Shown here one piece after another: positions 1 through 8,798 of a DNA stretch of 64,000 bases. The notes under the pieces are model-generated. The model searched no databases. It saw only the letters and a list, made by a program, of their open reading frames with translations, and was not told the origin of the DNA. Location: positions 1,798,001 through 1,862,000 of the forward strand of contig CAWJVZ010000004.1 in assembly GCA_963846475.1 (NCBI GenBank), written 5' to 3'. The stretch comes from DASWJZ01 sp963846475 (GTDB lineage Bacteria > Pseudomonadota > Alphaproteobacteria > Rhizobiales > Afifellaceae). The number at the start of each line of letters is the position of its first letter. The first letter of the stretch is position 1. The position numbers and the translations under genes are program-made.

Positions 1-112
1 CGGGCGGAAAATAGCGGCGGCGCAGCTCGTCGAAGCGCGCGAAGGCTGCGCCGTCCATTTCCAGCGTGACGATGAAGGCGGGCGCCTCGCCTAGACCGTT
101 TCCGGCCGCCAT
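1..112 (-). CDS. 2'-5' RNA ligase-like protein, N-terminal part only
   Basis: Reading leftward from an ATG at 110-112, a frame stays open to the window edge and gives 37 residues starting MAAGNGLGEAPAFIVTLEMD and ending in RRRYFPP. This resembles the N-terminus of the 2H-phosphoesterase (LigT/2'-5' RNA ligase) family, in which a hydrophobic strand is followed by an Arg-rich stretch and F-P-P-E. The start overlaps the last 22 bases of the upstream HAD gene, so the two are probably co-transcribed. The catalytic HxT motifs lie outside the window, so the call rests on this short segment. Confidence 0.5.
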   Translation of the reverse strand, partial: MAAGNGLGEAPAFIVTLEMDGAAFARFDELRRRYFPP

Positions 113-771
113 TCGCGCAACGCCTCCACGGTGGCGGGGAAATCCCTCAGGCAGCGGATGATGGTGAGCGCGCCGGCATCCATCAGCGCCTCGCCGTGGC
201 CGGGCCAGGAATGCGACGCGCCGGTGAAGCCGACGACGCGCATGCCTGCCGCCACGCCGCCGGTCACGCCGGCGACGGAATCCTCCAGGACGATCGTCTC
301 GGCGGGGTCGGCCTCCAGCTCGCGCGCGGCGTGGAGGAAGACGTCGGGGGCCGGCTTGCCGCGCCCCTCGCCGACATTGCGGGCGGAGAACACATAGGGG
401 CGGAAGCGGTCCCACAGCCCGGCCTTAGCGAGCGAAATTTGCAGCCGCTCGGGGCGCGAATTGGAGCAGATGCAGCGGGGGCCGTCGAGGCGGTCGAGCA
501 TGTCGTGCACGCCGGGGATCGGGTCCACCTCCTCGCCGAGGCGACGGTCGGTCTCCACCTCGGCGCGGCGGATCACCTCCTTGGGGATGGGCCGGCCGAT
601 CTCCGCGCCGGCGAGCTGGAAGATTCTTTCGGTGGTGAACCCGGCAAAACGGTGCGCCAGCTCCTCCGGCGTGATCTCGTAGCCGTATTCGCGCAGGAAT
701 TCGCAATCCACGCGCGCCGAGATGATCTCGGAATCGATGAGCACGCCGTCGCAGTCGAAGATGATGAGCAT
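91..771 (-). CDS. HAD-superfamily hydrolase (phosphoglycolate phosphatase / beta-phosphoglucomutase type)
   Basis: 226 residues, cytosolic, the usual size for subfamily IA HAD phosphatases. Motif I is FDCDGVLIDSE at residues 5-15, with Asp6 as expected nucleophile and Asp8 as general acid. Motif II is CSNS near 102-105, the motif III Lys is in GKPAPD near 138-143, and motif IV is VLEDS near 161-165. All catalytic residues are present, so it should be an active phosphatase or phosphomutase. The substrate cannot be read from the sequence; Gph, YieH-type and beta-PGM proteins share this pattern. It lies upstream of, and overlaps, the 2'-5' RNA ligase-like gene on the same strand. Confidence 0.9.
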   Translation of the reverse strand: MLIIFDCDGVLIDSEIISARVDCEFLREYGYEITPEELAHRFAGFTTERIFQLAGAEIGRPIPKEVIRRAEVETDRRLGEEVDPIPGVHDMLDRLDGPRCICSNSRPERLQISLAKAGLWDRFRPYVFSARNVGEGRGKPAPDVFLHAARELEADPAETIVLEDSVAGVTGGVAAGMRVVGFTGASHSWPGHGEALMDAGALTIIRCLRDFPATVEALREWRPETV

Positions 772-810
772 GGCGCGCCCGTGTAGCAGGCTTCAGGCCC
801 GGAGCAAGCC

Positions 811-1011
811 TCAGGCGCCGCCGATGCCCTCGATCACCTTGCCGGTGCCGCCGCAATGCGGACACTGCTTGTTGCCGAGCCGCCCGCTGCCATTGCATTC
901 GGGGCAGACGTTCTCGCCGGTGCCCGGCGTTCCGGGCAGGGCGTCGTCGCCGGCAGCGGGGCGGGTCCGTGTATTGTCGGCGGATTTGTTGTCGCCCGGT
1001 CGATTCGTCAC
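811..1011 (-). CDS. Small DnaJ-type zinc-finger (CxxCxGxG) protein
   Basis: 66 residues. The C-terminal half carries CPECNGSGR and CPHCGGTGK, two copies of the CxxCxGxG knuckle that binds one zinc in the DnaJ central domain. The N-terminal half is polar and low in complexity. Such free-standing knuckles are common as small unstudied proteins in alphaproteobacteria. The gene ends 40 bp before the start of the HAD gene on the same strand. A role in chaperoning or RNA binding would be a guess. Confidence 0.75.
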   Translation of the reverse strand: MTNRPGDNKSADNTRTRPAAGDDALPGTPGTGENVCPECNGSGRLGNKQCPHCGGTGKVIEGIGGA

Positions 1012-1123
1012 GTGAGCCTCCCTGGCTTTCGCGGCCTTTTGGGCAAACGCCGCGGGCTTGAAGGGGTTGCAGCTGGTCTCTCCGGCTTTTGTGACTTAGG
1101 CTTGCACCAGGGGGTTCGCCGGG

Positions 1124-1318
1124 ATGAAGATCCTGAGCCATGACGAGGATCAGGTCGACGTCCGTTTCACCACGGGCGAGCTCATCCTGCTCCGCCATCT
1201 GCTCGACCAGTTCTGCACCGGCGCGCACGCAGATATCTCGGTCGTCGAGGCGGAAGCGTTGTTGCGGCGCCTGGCCGCCGCCTTGGAGCGGCTTACGGTC
1301 ACGCCGCCGGCCGATTGA
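1124..1318 (+). CDS. Small conserved hypothetical protein
   Basis: 64 residues, starting MKILSHDEDQVDVRF and continuing as acidic, amphipathic helices with no membrane segment or metal motif. A GGATG just before the ATG can serve as ribosome-binding sequence. It is transcribed away from the zinc-finger gene, so the roughly 110 bases between them should hold two divergent promoters. Length and codon use look like a real gene, but no family is recognised. Confidence 0.6.
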   Translation: MKILSHDEDQVDVRFTTGELILLRHLLDQFCTGAHADISVVEAEALLRRLAAALERLTVTPPAD

Positions 1319-1399
1319 CGATGCTCCCTCTCGCGGCTTGATTTCCACGGCTCTGCCGGGCCTATAGTGCGCCTCCCGCTACAACGGAGTTTCCGCAAG

Positions 1400-2803
1400 G
1401 TGCGTTATGTCTCGACCCGCGGCGAAGCCCCGAGCCTCGGTTTCCGCGAGGTCGTGCTGGCCGGCCTCGCCCGCGACGGCGGCCTCTATGTGCCCGAGAC
1501 CTGGCCGGAGCTGACCAGCGCCGAGATCGCCGAGCTTGCCGGCCGCTCCTACGCGGAGGCGGCATTCCGTATCGTCAGCCGGTTTGCGGGCAACGAAATT
1601 CCCCACCGCGCGCTCCGCCGCATGGTCGACGAGGCCTACGCCACGTTCCGCCACGAGGCGGTGACGCCGCTCGTGCAGATCGGCCCGAACCATTTCCTCC
1701 TGGAGCTCTTCCACGGGCCGACGCTCGCCTTCAAGGACGTCGCCATGCAGTTCCTGGCCCGCCTCATGGACCATGTGCTCGCCGAGCGCGGCGCCAGGGC
1801 GACCATCATCGGCGCTACTTCCGGCGACACCGGGGGCGCCGCGATCGAGGCTTTCCGCGGCCGCGGACGCATCGACGTGGCAATCCTGTTTCCCGACGGC
1901 CGCGTCTCTGCGGTGCAGCGGCGGCAGATGACGACGGCGCGCGAAAAGAACGTCCAGGCCATCGCCATCGACGGAAATTTCGACGATGCCCAGGCGCTGG
2001 TGAAGGCGATGTTCAACGATTTCCGCTTCCGCGAGCGGGTCCGCCTGTCCGGGGTCAACTCGATCAACTGGGGCCGCATCGTCGCGCAGATCGTCTATTA
2101 TTTCGTCGCGGCGGTCGCCCTCGGGGCGCCGCACCGGAAAATCTCGTACACCGTGCCGACCGGCAATTTCGGCAACGTCTTTGCCGGCTATGCGGCAGCA
2201 CGGATGGGCCTGCCCATCGAAAAGCTGGTGGTCGCGACGAACGTCAACGACATCCTGCACCGGGCCTTCTCCAGCGGCCGCTATGCCGTGGCGGGGGTCA
2301 CCGCCAGCTCCTCGCCGTCGATGGACATCCAGGTCTCGTCGAATTTCGAACGCCTCCTCTTCGAGGCGGAGGGGCGGGACGACGGCGCCGTGCGGCGGCT
2401 GATGGCGGGCCTCGGCCAATCGGGCGCCTTCACGCTCAGCGACGCGGCGCAGCGCGGCCTGGCTCCACTGTTCGCCTCAGGCTCGGCGGACGAGGCGGCT
2501 ACGGCAGCGACGATCGCCAGTACCCTGGTCGGGACGGGGCTCGTCGTCGACCCGCACACGGCGGTGGGCATCGCCGTGGCGGAAAAGCATCTCGGCAGCA
2601 CGCCGATGGTGACGCTCGCCACCGCCCATCCGGCAAAATTCCCGGATGCGGTGGAGGCCGCCTCCGGCATCCGCCCGGAGCTGCCGGACTGGGCGCGGCC
2701 GATGCTCTCCCGCAAGGAGGTCTACCAGGTGCTGCCGGCCGAGCTGGCCGCCGTCGAAGCGGCGATCGAGGCGCGCACGCGCGCCGCGGAGGCCTTGGCC
2801 TGA
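1400..2803 (+). CDS. thrC: Threonine synthase
   Basis: PLP-dependent enzyme converting O-phospho-L-homoserine to L-threonine, the last step of threonine synthesis. From a GTG at 1400 the protein has 467 residues and begins VRYVSTRGEAPSLGF, the usual start of proteobacterial ThrC. A GGAG about 10 bases upstream supports this start over an ATG at 1367. The PLP lysine lies in LAFKDVAMQF (Lys112), and SGDTGGAAIEAF is the phosphate-binding segment. The M16 peptidase gene starts one base after its stop, so the two are co-transcribed; this thrC-M16 order is common in Hyphomicrobiales. Confidence 0.95.
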   Translation: MRYVSTRGEAPSLGFREVVLAGLARDGGLYVPETWPELTSAEIAELAGRSYAEAAFRIVSRFAGNEIPHRALRRMVDEAYATFRHEAVTPLVQIGPNHFLLELFHGPTLAFKDVAMQFLARLMDHVLAERGARATIIGATSGDTGGAAIEAFRGRGRIDVAILFPDGRVSAVQRRQMTTAREKNVQAIAIDGNFDDAQALVKAMFNDFRFRERVRLSGVNSINWGRIVAQIVYYFVAAVALGAPHRKISYTVPTGNFGNVFAGYAAARMGLPIEKLVVATNVNDILHRAFSSGRYAVAGVTASSSPSMDIQVSSNFERLLFEAEGRDDGAVRRLMAGLGQSGAFTLSDAAQRGLAPLFASGSADEAATAATIASTLVGTGLVVDPHTAVGIAVAEKHLGSTPMVTLATAHPAKFPDAVEAASGIRPELPDWARPMLSRKEVYQVLPAELAAVEAAIEARTRAAEALA

Positions 2804-2804
2804 G

Positions 2805-4085
2805 ATGCCGGTCGAGGTTTCCAGGCTGCGGAACGGCGTGACCGTGGCGACCCACAGGATGCCGCATCTGGAAAGCGTCGCCATGGGGCTGTGGATCGGC
2901 GCCGGCGCCCGCTCCGAGCTGCCGGCCGAGCACGGCATCTCCCATCTTCTCGAGCACATGGCCTTCAAGGGGACGCGGCGGCGGAGCGCCCGCGAGCTCG
3001 CCGAGGCGATCGAGGCGGTCGGCGGCGAGATGAACGCCGAGACGAGCGTCGACCACACCACCTTTTATCTGCGGCTCCTCAAGGACGACCTGCCGCTCGG
3101 CCTGGACGTGCTGGGGGACATCGTCAGCGAGCCTCTCCTCGATCCGGACGAGCTCGCCCGCGAGCAGCACGTCGTCATCCAGGAGATCGGCGCCGCCCAG
3201 GACGTGCCGGAGGACTGGGTGTTCGAGCTTTTCCAGGAGGCGGCCTTCCCGGGCCAGGCGATCGGCCGCTCCATCCTCGGCACGCCGGACTCGATCCGCT
3301 CCCATAGCGTCGCCGGCCTGAAACAGTTCCTGTCGACGCATTACAGCGGGCCGCGCACCGTGCTGGCGGCGGCGGGTAACCTCGACCACGGCGCCGTCGT
3401 GCGCCTCGCGGAAGAGCACCTGCAGCGTCTCCCCGCGCATCAGCCGAAGGCGCCGGAGCCCGGTTCCTACAAAGGCGGCGAATGGACCGAGGAGCGCCCG
3501 GTCCAGGAGGCGCAGATCCTGATGGGCTTCGCGGCGCCTTCCTATCACGACCAGGCCTTCCACGCGGCCCATCTCCTCTCCGCCATCCTCGGCGGCGGCA
3601 TGGCCTCGCGGCTCTTCCAGGAGCTGCGGGAGAACCGCGGGCTCTGTTACTCAATCTCGTCCTTCTACTGGCCGTTCAGCGATACCGGCCTTTTCGGCAT
3701 CCAGGCGGCCACGTCGGAGGAGGATGTCGAGGAGCTGGTGCCGGTGATCATGGACGAGTTCGGCAAGATGGCGGACGGCATCACGGAGTCGGAGCTCCGC
3801 CGCGCCAAGGCACAGCTCCGCTCAGGCTTGCTGATGACCCTGGAGAGCCCGATCGCCCGGGCCAGCCAGATGGGCCGCCATATCCTCATCCATGGCAGGC
3901 CGCTCAAGCTTGAAGAGATGGTGGAGAAGGTCGAAGCCGTTGCCGCCGCCGACCTGGCGCGCCTCGCCGCGGCGACCTTGGCAAGCGAGCCCACTCTTGC
4001 CGCCATCGGCCCGCCCGGTTCGCTGCCGAGACGAGCCGATCTGTCGGCGGGAATGGATGGCCGCAAGGCGGCGGTCGGCTGGTAG
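2805..4085 (+). CDS. M16-family zinc metallopeptidase (processing peptidase-like)
   Basis: 426 residues. The inverted zinc motif HLLEH is at residues 47-51, and the distal zinc-ligand Glu lies in VIQEIG (Glu127), 76 residues on, as in M16B peptidases such as mitochondrial processing peptidase beta and bacterial PqqL/YmxG-like enzymes. The start at 2805, one base after the thrC stop, gives the conserved MPVEVSRLRNGVTVATHRMP. There is no signal peptide, so it should act in the cytosol. The substrate is not known. Confidence 0.92.
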   Translation: MPVEVSRLRNGVTVATHRMPHLESVAMGLWIGAGARSELPAEHGISHLLEHMAFKGTRRRSARELAEAIEAVGGEMNAETSVDHTTFYLRLLKDDLPLGLDVLGDIVSEPLLDPDELAREQHVVIQEIGAAQDVPEDWVFELFQEAAFPGQAIGRSILGTPDSIRSHSVAGLKQFLSTHYSGPRTVLAAAGNLDHGAVVRLAEEHLQRLPAHQPKAPEPGSYKGGEWTEERPVQEAQILMGFAAPSYHDQAFHAAHLLSAILGGGMASRLFQELRENRGLCYSISSFYWPFSDTGLFGIQAATSEEDVEELVPVIMDEFGKMADGITESELRRAKAQLRSGLLMTLESPIARASQMGRHILIHGRPLKLEEMVEKVEAVAAADLARLAAATLASEPTLAAIGPPGSLPRRADLSAGMDGRKAAVGW

Positions 4086-4087
4086 CA

Positions 4088-4672
4088 ATGGCCTTCCTGC
4101 GCGCCACGTCCCCCTATGAAAGCCCGGTCATCGCCGGGGAGGGTCTTTTCCTGCGCACGCCGAGCCTTGCCGATTACCCCGTCTGGGCGGAGCTCAGGGC
4201 GGAGAGCCGGGCGTTCCTCACCCCTTGGGAGCCGACCTGGCCGGCCGACGACCTGACCCGCACCGCGTTCCGCCGCCGCATCCGGCGCTACCTCACGGAA
4301 ATCCGCGAGGACCACGCCTATCCTTTCTTCATCTTCCGCCAGTCGGACTATACCCTCCTCGGCGGCATCACCCTATCCAACGTCACCCGCGGCATGACGC
4401 AGACAGCTACTATCGGCTACTGGATGGGCGAGCGGCACGCCGGCCGCGGCGGCATGACGCGCGCCGTGCGGGCGCTGACGCCGTTTGCGTTCGGCACCCT
4501 GCATCTCCACAGGCTGGAGGCGGCCTGCCTGCCGCACAACGGCGCTTCGATGCGGCTCCTGGAGAAGGTCGGCTTCCGCCGCGAGGGCCTGGCGCGCGGC
4601 CTTGTCTGCATCAACGGGCGCTGGCAGGATCACATCGTTTTCGCGCTGCTGTCCGACGATCCCCTGCCCTGA
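4088..4672 (+). CDS. rimJ: GNAT acetyltransferase, RimJ/RimL type
   Basis: 194 residues; begins two bases after the M16 stop. The fold is that of ribosomal-protein Ser/Ala N-acetyltransferases: an N-terminal strand LFLRTPSLADY, the acetyl-CoA loop in GYWMGERHAGRGGMTRA, and the C-terminal CLPHNGASMRLLEKVGFRREG typical of the RimJ/RimL/SpeG branch. The presumed reaction is acetyl transfer from acetyl-CoA to a protein N-terminus, possibly S5. Assignment of the symbol rests on family resemblance and on its place behind thrC-M16, a combination often seen in rhizobia. Confidence 0.8.
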   Translation: MAFLRATSPYESPVIAGEGLFLRTPSLADYPVWAELRAESRAFLTPWEPTWPADDLTRTAFRRRIRRYLTEIREDHAYPFFIFRQSDYTLLGGITLSNVTRGMTQTATIGYWMGERHAGRGGMTRAVRALTPFAFGTLHLHRLEAACLPHNGASMRLLEKVGFRREGLARGLVCINGRWQDHIVFALLSDDPLP

Positions 4673-4680
4673 CGCGGGCC

Positions 4681-4724
4681 TGCCGGAACCCTTCCGGCAA
4701 TATCCTGGGCGCCACATTGGCGCC
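4681..4724 (+). terminator. Two adjacent perfect hairpins after the thrC operon
   Basis: TGCCGGAA-CCC-TTCCGGCA (4681-4699) is followed by GGCGCCA-CAT-TGGCGCC (4708-4724). Both stems are perfect. They fill the gap between the acetyltransferase stop and the next gene. No T-run follows, so intrinsic termination is possible but not proven; they could also protect an mRNA 3' end. Confidence 0.35.
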
Positions 4725-4796
4725 GTATGTTGCCGGCTTGTGAACGCAGTCGGCGGGCATTACTGCTTCGTGAACGATCGCGGCGGAGGTTGCGCG

Positions 4797-7676
4797 TTGC
4801 GCGCCGGACATATCTTCAAGCGCATTCTCCTGGCGATCGCAGCGATGCTCCTTTGCGGGCAGGCTATGGCGGTGGAGGCCCTCACTCTCCCCCCCGAGAC
4901 GCCGACGATCGATCTCCGAGGCGCGATCGAGCGTTATTTCAACCAGGGCGAACGGATCCAGGTTTCCACGGCGCCCGGGGCCGACGGGATCGTGCGCCGC
5001 ATCGAGGTGCGTTCGGAAAACCCGGAAGGCACCTCCGACTGGATCGTGTTCGCGCTGGCCAATCCCTCCGACGAGCAGATCGACCGGCTGCTCGTCGCGC
5101 CGCACTACCGGCTCGTCGGCTCCGGCCTGATCTGGCCCGACCTCGGCTCAGAGCGCATCCGCGCGGTGACGCCCAGCGAAGGCTTCGCCCCGGTGCGGCT
5201 GCCGGGCAACGAGGACGACGTCTTCCGCATCACGCTCGACCCGGGCGCCGTCGTCACCTATGTGGCCGAGCTGGGCGACCCCAGGCTGCCGGAACTGCTG
5301 CTCTGGGAGCCGAAGGCCTTCGAGGACATGGTCAACAGCTACACGCTCTATCGCGGCGTGGTGCTGGGGATCGCCGGCCTGCTGGCCCTCTTCCTCAGCG
5401 TTCTCTTCGTCGTCAAGGGCACCGCCATGTTCCCGGCCACCGCCGCGCTTGCCTGGGCGGTGCTTGCCTACATCTCCATCGATTTCGGCTTCTGGAGCCG
5501 GCTCTTCCAGACGGCCGGTGGCAACGTCAATACCTGGCGCGCCGGAACGGAAGTAGTGCTCGCCGGCGCCCTGGTCATCTTTCTTTACACCTACCTGCAC
5601 CTGCATCGATGGCATGTGCGCTACAGCCATGTGGCAGTCCTCTGGCTGCTCGGCCTTGCCGTGCTCGCCGGCGTCATTGCCATAGACCCGAGCGTCGCCG
5701 CCGGCGTGGCGCGGATGTCGCTCGGAGGCACCGCGGCGGTCGGGCTTGCCGTCGTCCTCTATCTTTCGCTGCGGGGCTACGACCGGGCGATCATGCTGAT
5801 CCCGACCTGGCTGGTGCTCATCTTCTGGGTCGCCGCCGCCTATCTCGCCGTGACCGGCCGCATCGACCATCCGGTCGTGCAGCCGGCGCTCGCCGGCGGC
5901 CTCGTCCTGGTCGTCATGCTGATCGCCTTCACAATCATGCAGCACGCCTTTGCCGGCGGGGCGCTGGCCCAGGGGCTGATCAGCGATGCGGAGCGCAAGG
6001 CGCTGGCGCTGGTCGGCGCCGGCCATGCCATCTGGGACTGGGACACGGCGCGCGACCGCATCGAGACCGGCCGCGAGATCGAGCAGGCGCTCGGCTTCAA
6101 GCGCGGCGCGCTCGACGGCCCGGCGCGCAACTGGCTGGGCCTCATCCACCCGGGCGAGCGCGACGTCTTCCGCGCGGTGCTGGACGCCATCGTCATCCAG
6201 CGCCGCGGCCGCATCAACATGGATTTCCGGATGCGGGCGGAGGACGGGCACTTTCTGTGGTTTTCGCTCAAGGCCCGGCCGATCGTCGGCTCCGACGGCG
6301 AGGTGATGCGCTGCGCCGGCACCATCGCCGACATCACCGACGCCAAGCTCAGCGAGGAGCGGCTGCTGCACGATGCGTTCCACGACAACCTGACCGGGCT
6401 GCCGAACCAGCAGATATTTATTGACCGGCTCGGAGTCGCGCAGGTGCGCAGCCGCAGCGAAGGCGCCAAGCCGCCCACGGTCATCGTCATCGACCTCGAC
6501 AATTTCAAGCGGGTGAATGCCGAGTTCAGCCATTCGGTCGGCGATTCGGTGCTGCTGGCGCTCGGCCGCCGGATGAGCCGTCTGCTCCGGCCCCAGGATA
6601 CGCTCGCCCGGCTGCAGGGCGATTCGTTCGGCGTGGTGCTGCTCTCCGAGACCGAGGCGGAGGCCACGGCCCAGTTCACGCAAGAGCTGGTACGCGTCCT
6701 GAAGGCCGCCATCTCCATCGGCGACCGCGACGTCTTCCTCACCGCCTCGGTCGGCGTCGCCGCACAGATGGGCGACCAGACGCCCGACGAGCAGCTCCGC
6801 CAGGCCGAGGCGGCGGTCTACCAGGCCAAGCGCTACGGCGGCGACTACATCCAGGTCTACGAGCCGGTGTTCGGCATGCGCTCGCGCCGCATCGATCTCG
6901 ACACGGAGCTCCGCAAGGCGCTGGACGGCGGCAGCCTGGAGATCGTCTACCAGCCGGTGATCCGCCTCGCCGACAATTCGGTGGCGGGGTTCGAGGCGCT
7001 GACCCGCTGGGAGCACCCGCTGCATGGCCGCATCCCGCCCGCCGAATTCATCGCCGCCGCCGAGGAGAGCGGCCTGATCGTCCAGCTCGGCCTCTATGTC
7101 CTGGAGCGCGCCGCGCGCGAGCTCGCCTCCTGGCAGAGCGCCATGGAGAGCGACCCGCTGCCCTTCGTCTCCATCAACGTGTCGAGCCGGCAGCTCTTAC
7201 GCCACGACCTCATCAACGACGTCAAGGCGGTGCTCGCCCGCTCGGGCGTGGCGCCGGAGACGCTGAAGCTGGAGATCACCGAATCGCTGGTCATGCAGAA
7301 CCCGGAATATGCGGCCAAGGTGCTGACGCGCATCCGCGAGCTCGGCGCCGGCCTGGCGCTCGACGACTTCGGCACCGGCCATTCCACCCTCTCCTACCTG
7401 CAGCGGTTTCCCTTCGACACGATCAAGGTGGACCGCTCGTTCGTGCGCGCCAACGGCTCGGCGGCGCGGCCGATCATCCTGCGCTCCATCGTGGCGCTGG
7501 CGCACGAGCTGGGCATGGAGGTGGTGGCGGAGGGCGCCGAGAGCGAAGCCGAGGTGCAGGAGCTGGTCGAGGCGGGCTGCGAGTATGTCCAGGGCTTCTT
7601 CTACGGGCGGCCGATGACGGCCCAGATGGTGCAGCAGATGGTCCGCCGCCGGCCGGCCGTCGCCCGCGCCAGCTAA
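4797..7676 (+). CDS. Membrane sensor with 7TM, PAS, degenerate GGDEF and EAL domains (probable c-di-GMP phosphodiesterase)
   Basis: 959 residues from a TTG at 4797. A GGAGG lies about 8 bases upstream, and this start gives a clean signal peptide (RAGHIFKRILLAIAAMLL, cleaved after GQAMA). Order: periplasmic sensor (about 25-190), a seven-helix 7TMR-DISM-like region (about 190-395), a PAS fold (about 400-520), GGDEF (about 530-680) and EAL (about 710-950). The GGDEF signature reads QGDSF near residue 607, so cyclase activity is unlikely. The EAL half is intact: EALTRW near 733 and DDFGTGHSTLSYL with KVDRSFV. It should hydrolyse c-di-GMP to pGpG at the inner membrane, with GGDEF perhaps acting as a GTP sensor. 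Confidence 0.9.
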   Translation: MRAGHIFKRILLAIAAMLLCGQAMAVEALTLPPETPTIDLRGAIERYFNQGERIQVSTAPGADGIVRRIEVRSENPEGTSDWIVFALANPSDEQIDRLLVAPHYRLVGSGLIWPDLGSERIRAVTPSEGFAPVRLPGNEDDVFRITLDPGAVVTYVAELGDPRLPELLLWEPKAFEDMVNSYTLYRGVVLGIAGLLALFLSVLFVVKGTAMFPATAALAWAVLAYISIDFGFWSRLFQTAGGNVNTWRAGTEVVLAGALVIFLYTYLHLHRWHVRYSHVAVLWLLGLAVLAGVIAIDPSVAAGVARMSLGGTAAVGLAVVLYLSLRGYDRAIMLIPTWLVLIFWVAAAYLAVTGRIDHPVVQPALAGGLVLVVMLIAFTIMQHAFAGGALAQGLISDAERKALALVGAGHAIWDWDTARDRIETGREIEQALGFKRGALDGPARNWLGLIHPGERDVFRAVLDAIVIQRRGRINMDFRMRAEDGHFLWFSLKARPIVGSDGEVMRCAGTIADITDAKLSEERLLHDAFHDNLTGLPNQQIFIDRLGVAQVRSRSEGAKPPTVIVIDLDNFKRVNAEFSHSVGDSVLLALGRRMSRLLRPQDTLARLQGDSFGVVLLSETEAEATAQFTQELVRVLKAAISIGDRDVFLTASVGVAAQMGDQTPDEQLRQAEAAVYQAKRYGGDYIQVYEPVFGMRSRRIDLDTELRKALDGGSLEIVYQPVIRLADNSVAGFEALTRWEHPLHGRIPPAEFIAAAEESGLIVQLGLYVLERAARELASWQSAMESDPLPFVSINVSSRQLLRHDLINDVKAVLARSGVAPETLKLEITESLVMQNPEYAAKVLTRIRELGAGLALDDFGTGHSTLSYLQRFPFDTIKVDRSFVRANGSAARPIILRSIVALAHELGMEVVAEGAESEAEVQELVEAGCEYVQGFFYGRPMTAQMVQQMVRRRPAVARAS

Positions 7677-7682
7677 CTACGC

Positions 7683-7711
7683 CGCCGCGCGCGCGCCGCA
7701 CGCGCGCGGCG
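7683..7711 (+). terminator. G+C-rich hairpin downstream of the EAL gene
   Basis: CGCCGCGCGC (7683-7692) and GCGCGCGGCG (7702-7711) form a perfect 10-bp stem with a 9-base loop, seven bases after the EAL gene stop. No T-run follows. Position suggests a transcript end; the sequence is simple CG-rich DNA, so this is tentative. Confidence 0.3.
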
Positions 7712-7923
7712 CCCGCGCGGCTGCCGCGCGCGATGTTCGAGATGAAGGAATCCCTATATGGTCCCGTTGCCATTCGGTTTTCCGGGAAAATGCTCGATGC
7801 CGAACATCGCCCGAACATGCGATCCTCTATATCGAGCAAGCGCCGAGCCGATCAGAACAGGCCATCCTCGCGCGGCTTGTTCGGGTTCTTGCGAAGTTGA
7901 GCGGTGAGCGGAAGCGGCGGTTC

Positions 7924-8748
7924 CTAGACCGCGCCCTCGTCGGGGATTTTGAGGATGCTGCCACAGGCCTTGCAGTGCACGGCGTCGCGGTCGTGGCGAA
8001 GAAGGCCGCAGGCCGGGCAGGAAAAGCGCACCTTGTCGGGCCGGAAGAGCACCTGGGCCAGGCGCAAGAACAGCGTCACGCCAAAGATCATGATCAGCAC
8101 CGAGATCATGCGGCCGGTCGTGCCGGGCAGGGTGATGTCGCCGAAGCCGGTCGTCGTCAGCGCCGTCACGGTGAAATAGAGCGCATCGGCGTAGTTGCCG
8201 ATCGCCGGGTTCGTCCAGTGCTGCGTCTCGTAGACGATGCCGGTCATGACGAAGAGGAACACGGAGAGGTTCAGAATGGCCCGCAGGAGGTCTTCGTTGT
8301 GCCGCACGAAGGGGCTCTTCTCGCGCAGCCGTGCGATCAGCTGGTAGGTGTAGAGGAAGCGGAGCGTCCTCAGGATGCGGAAAAAAGCGGCGCCTTCGCC
8401 GCTGACCGGCGCCAGGAACGAGACGATCGCGGCGATGTCGGCGAGGGTCGCGGGATGCAAAAAATCGCGGGCGCGGTTGCGGCTGATCAGCAGGCGCGCC
8501 GCGAAATCCGCCAGGATGACGACGCCGATCGCCACGTCGATGGCTTCGAAATAGGTGGTTCGCGGCAGGAAGGACGTGCCGATGATGAACAGGATCGTGC
8601 CGACGTCGAAGGCGAGCAGGCCGAAGCGAAAACTGTGCGCGCGCGGCGAATCCCCCTCGTAGAGCTCGCGCAGCAGATCGATCCAGCTCTCCGGCGCCGC
8701 GCCGCGCGTCGGCGGGCTCGCGGCGGTGTAGTCTTGTGCGTCCGCCAT
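7924..8748 (-). CDS. Voltage-gated-type potassium/ion channel with C-terminal zinc ribbon
   Basis: 274 residues. Six hydrophobic segments fit S1-S6. S4 carries spaced arginines in FFRILRTLR (Arg124, 127, 130), and the pore loop has the filter TTTGFGDIT (198-206), a K-channel GFGD type. After S6 a short cytosolic tail holds CPAC-x11-CKAC (Cys244, 247, 259, 262), a zinc-ribbon knuckle instead of the RCK domain usual in bacterial K channels. It should form a tetrameric inner-membrane cation channel. No neighbour on the same strand suggests a partner. The zinc ribbon may gate or assemble the channel; that is inference. Confidence 0.88.
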   Translation of the reverse strand: MADAQDYTAASPPTRGAAPESWIDLLRELYEGDSPRAHSFRFGLLAFDVGTILFIIGTSFLPRTTYFEAIDVAIGVVILADFAARLLISRNRARDFLHPATLADIAAIVSFLAPVSGEGAAFFRILRTLRFLYTYQLIARLREKSPFVRHNEDLLRAILNLSVFLFVMTGIVYETQHWTNPAIGNYADALYFTVTALTTTGFGDITLPGTTGRMISVLIMIFGVTLFLRLAQVLFRPDKVRFSCPACGLLRHDRDAVHCKACGSILKIPDEGAV

Positions 8749-8798
8749 CCGACTCGTGCTTTCCGACCCGCCGCGAATTCCACCACTCTAGTGGCCGC

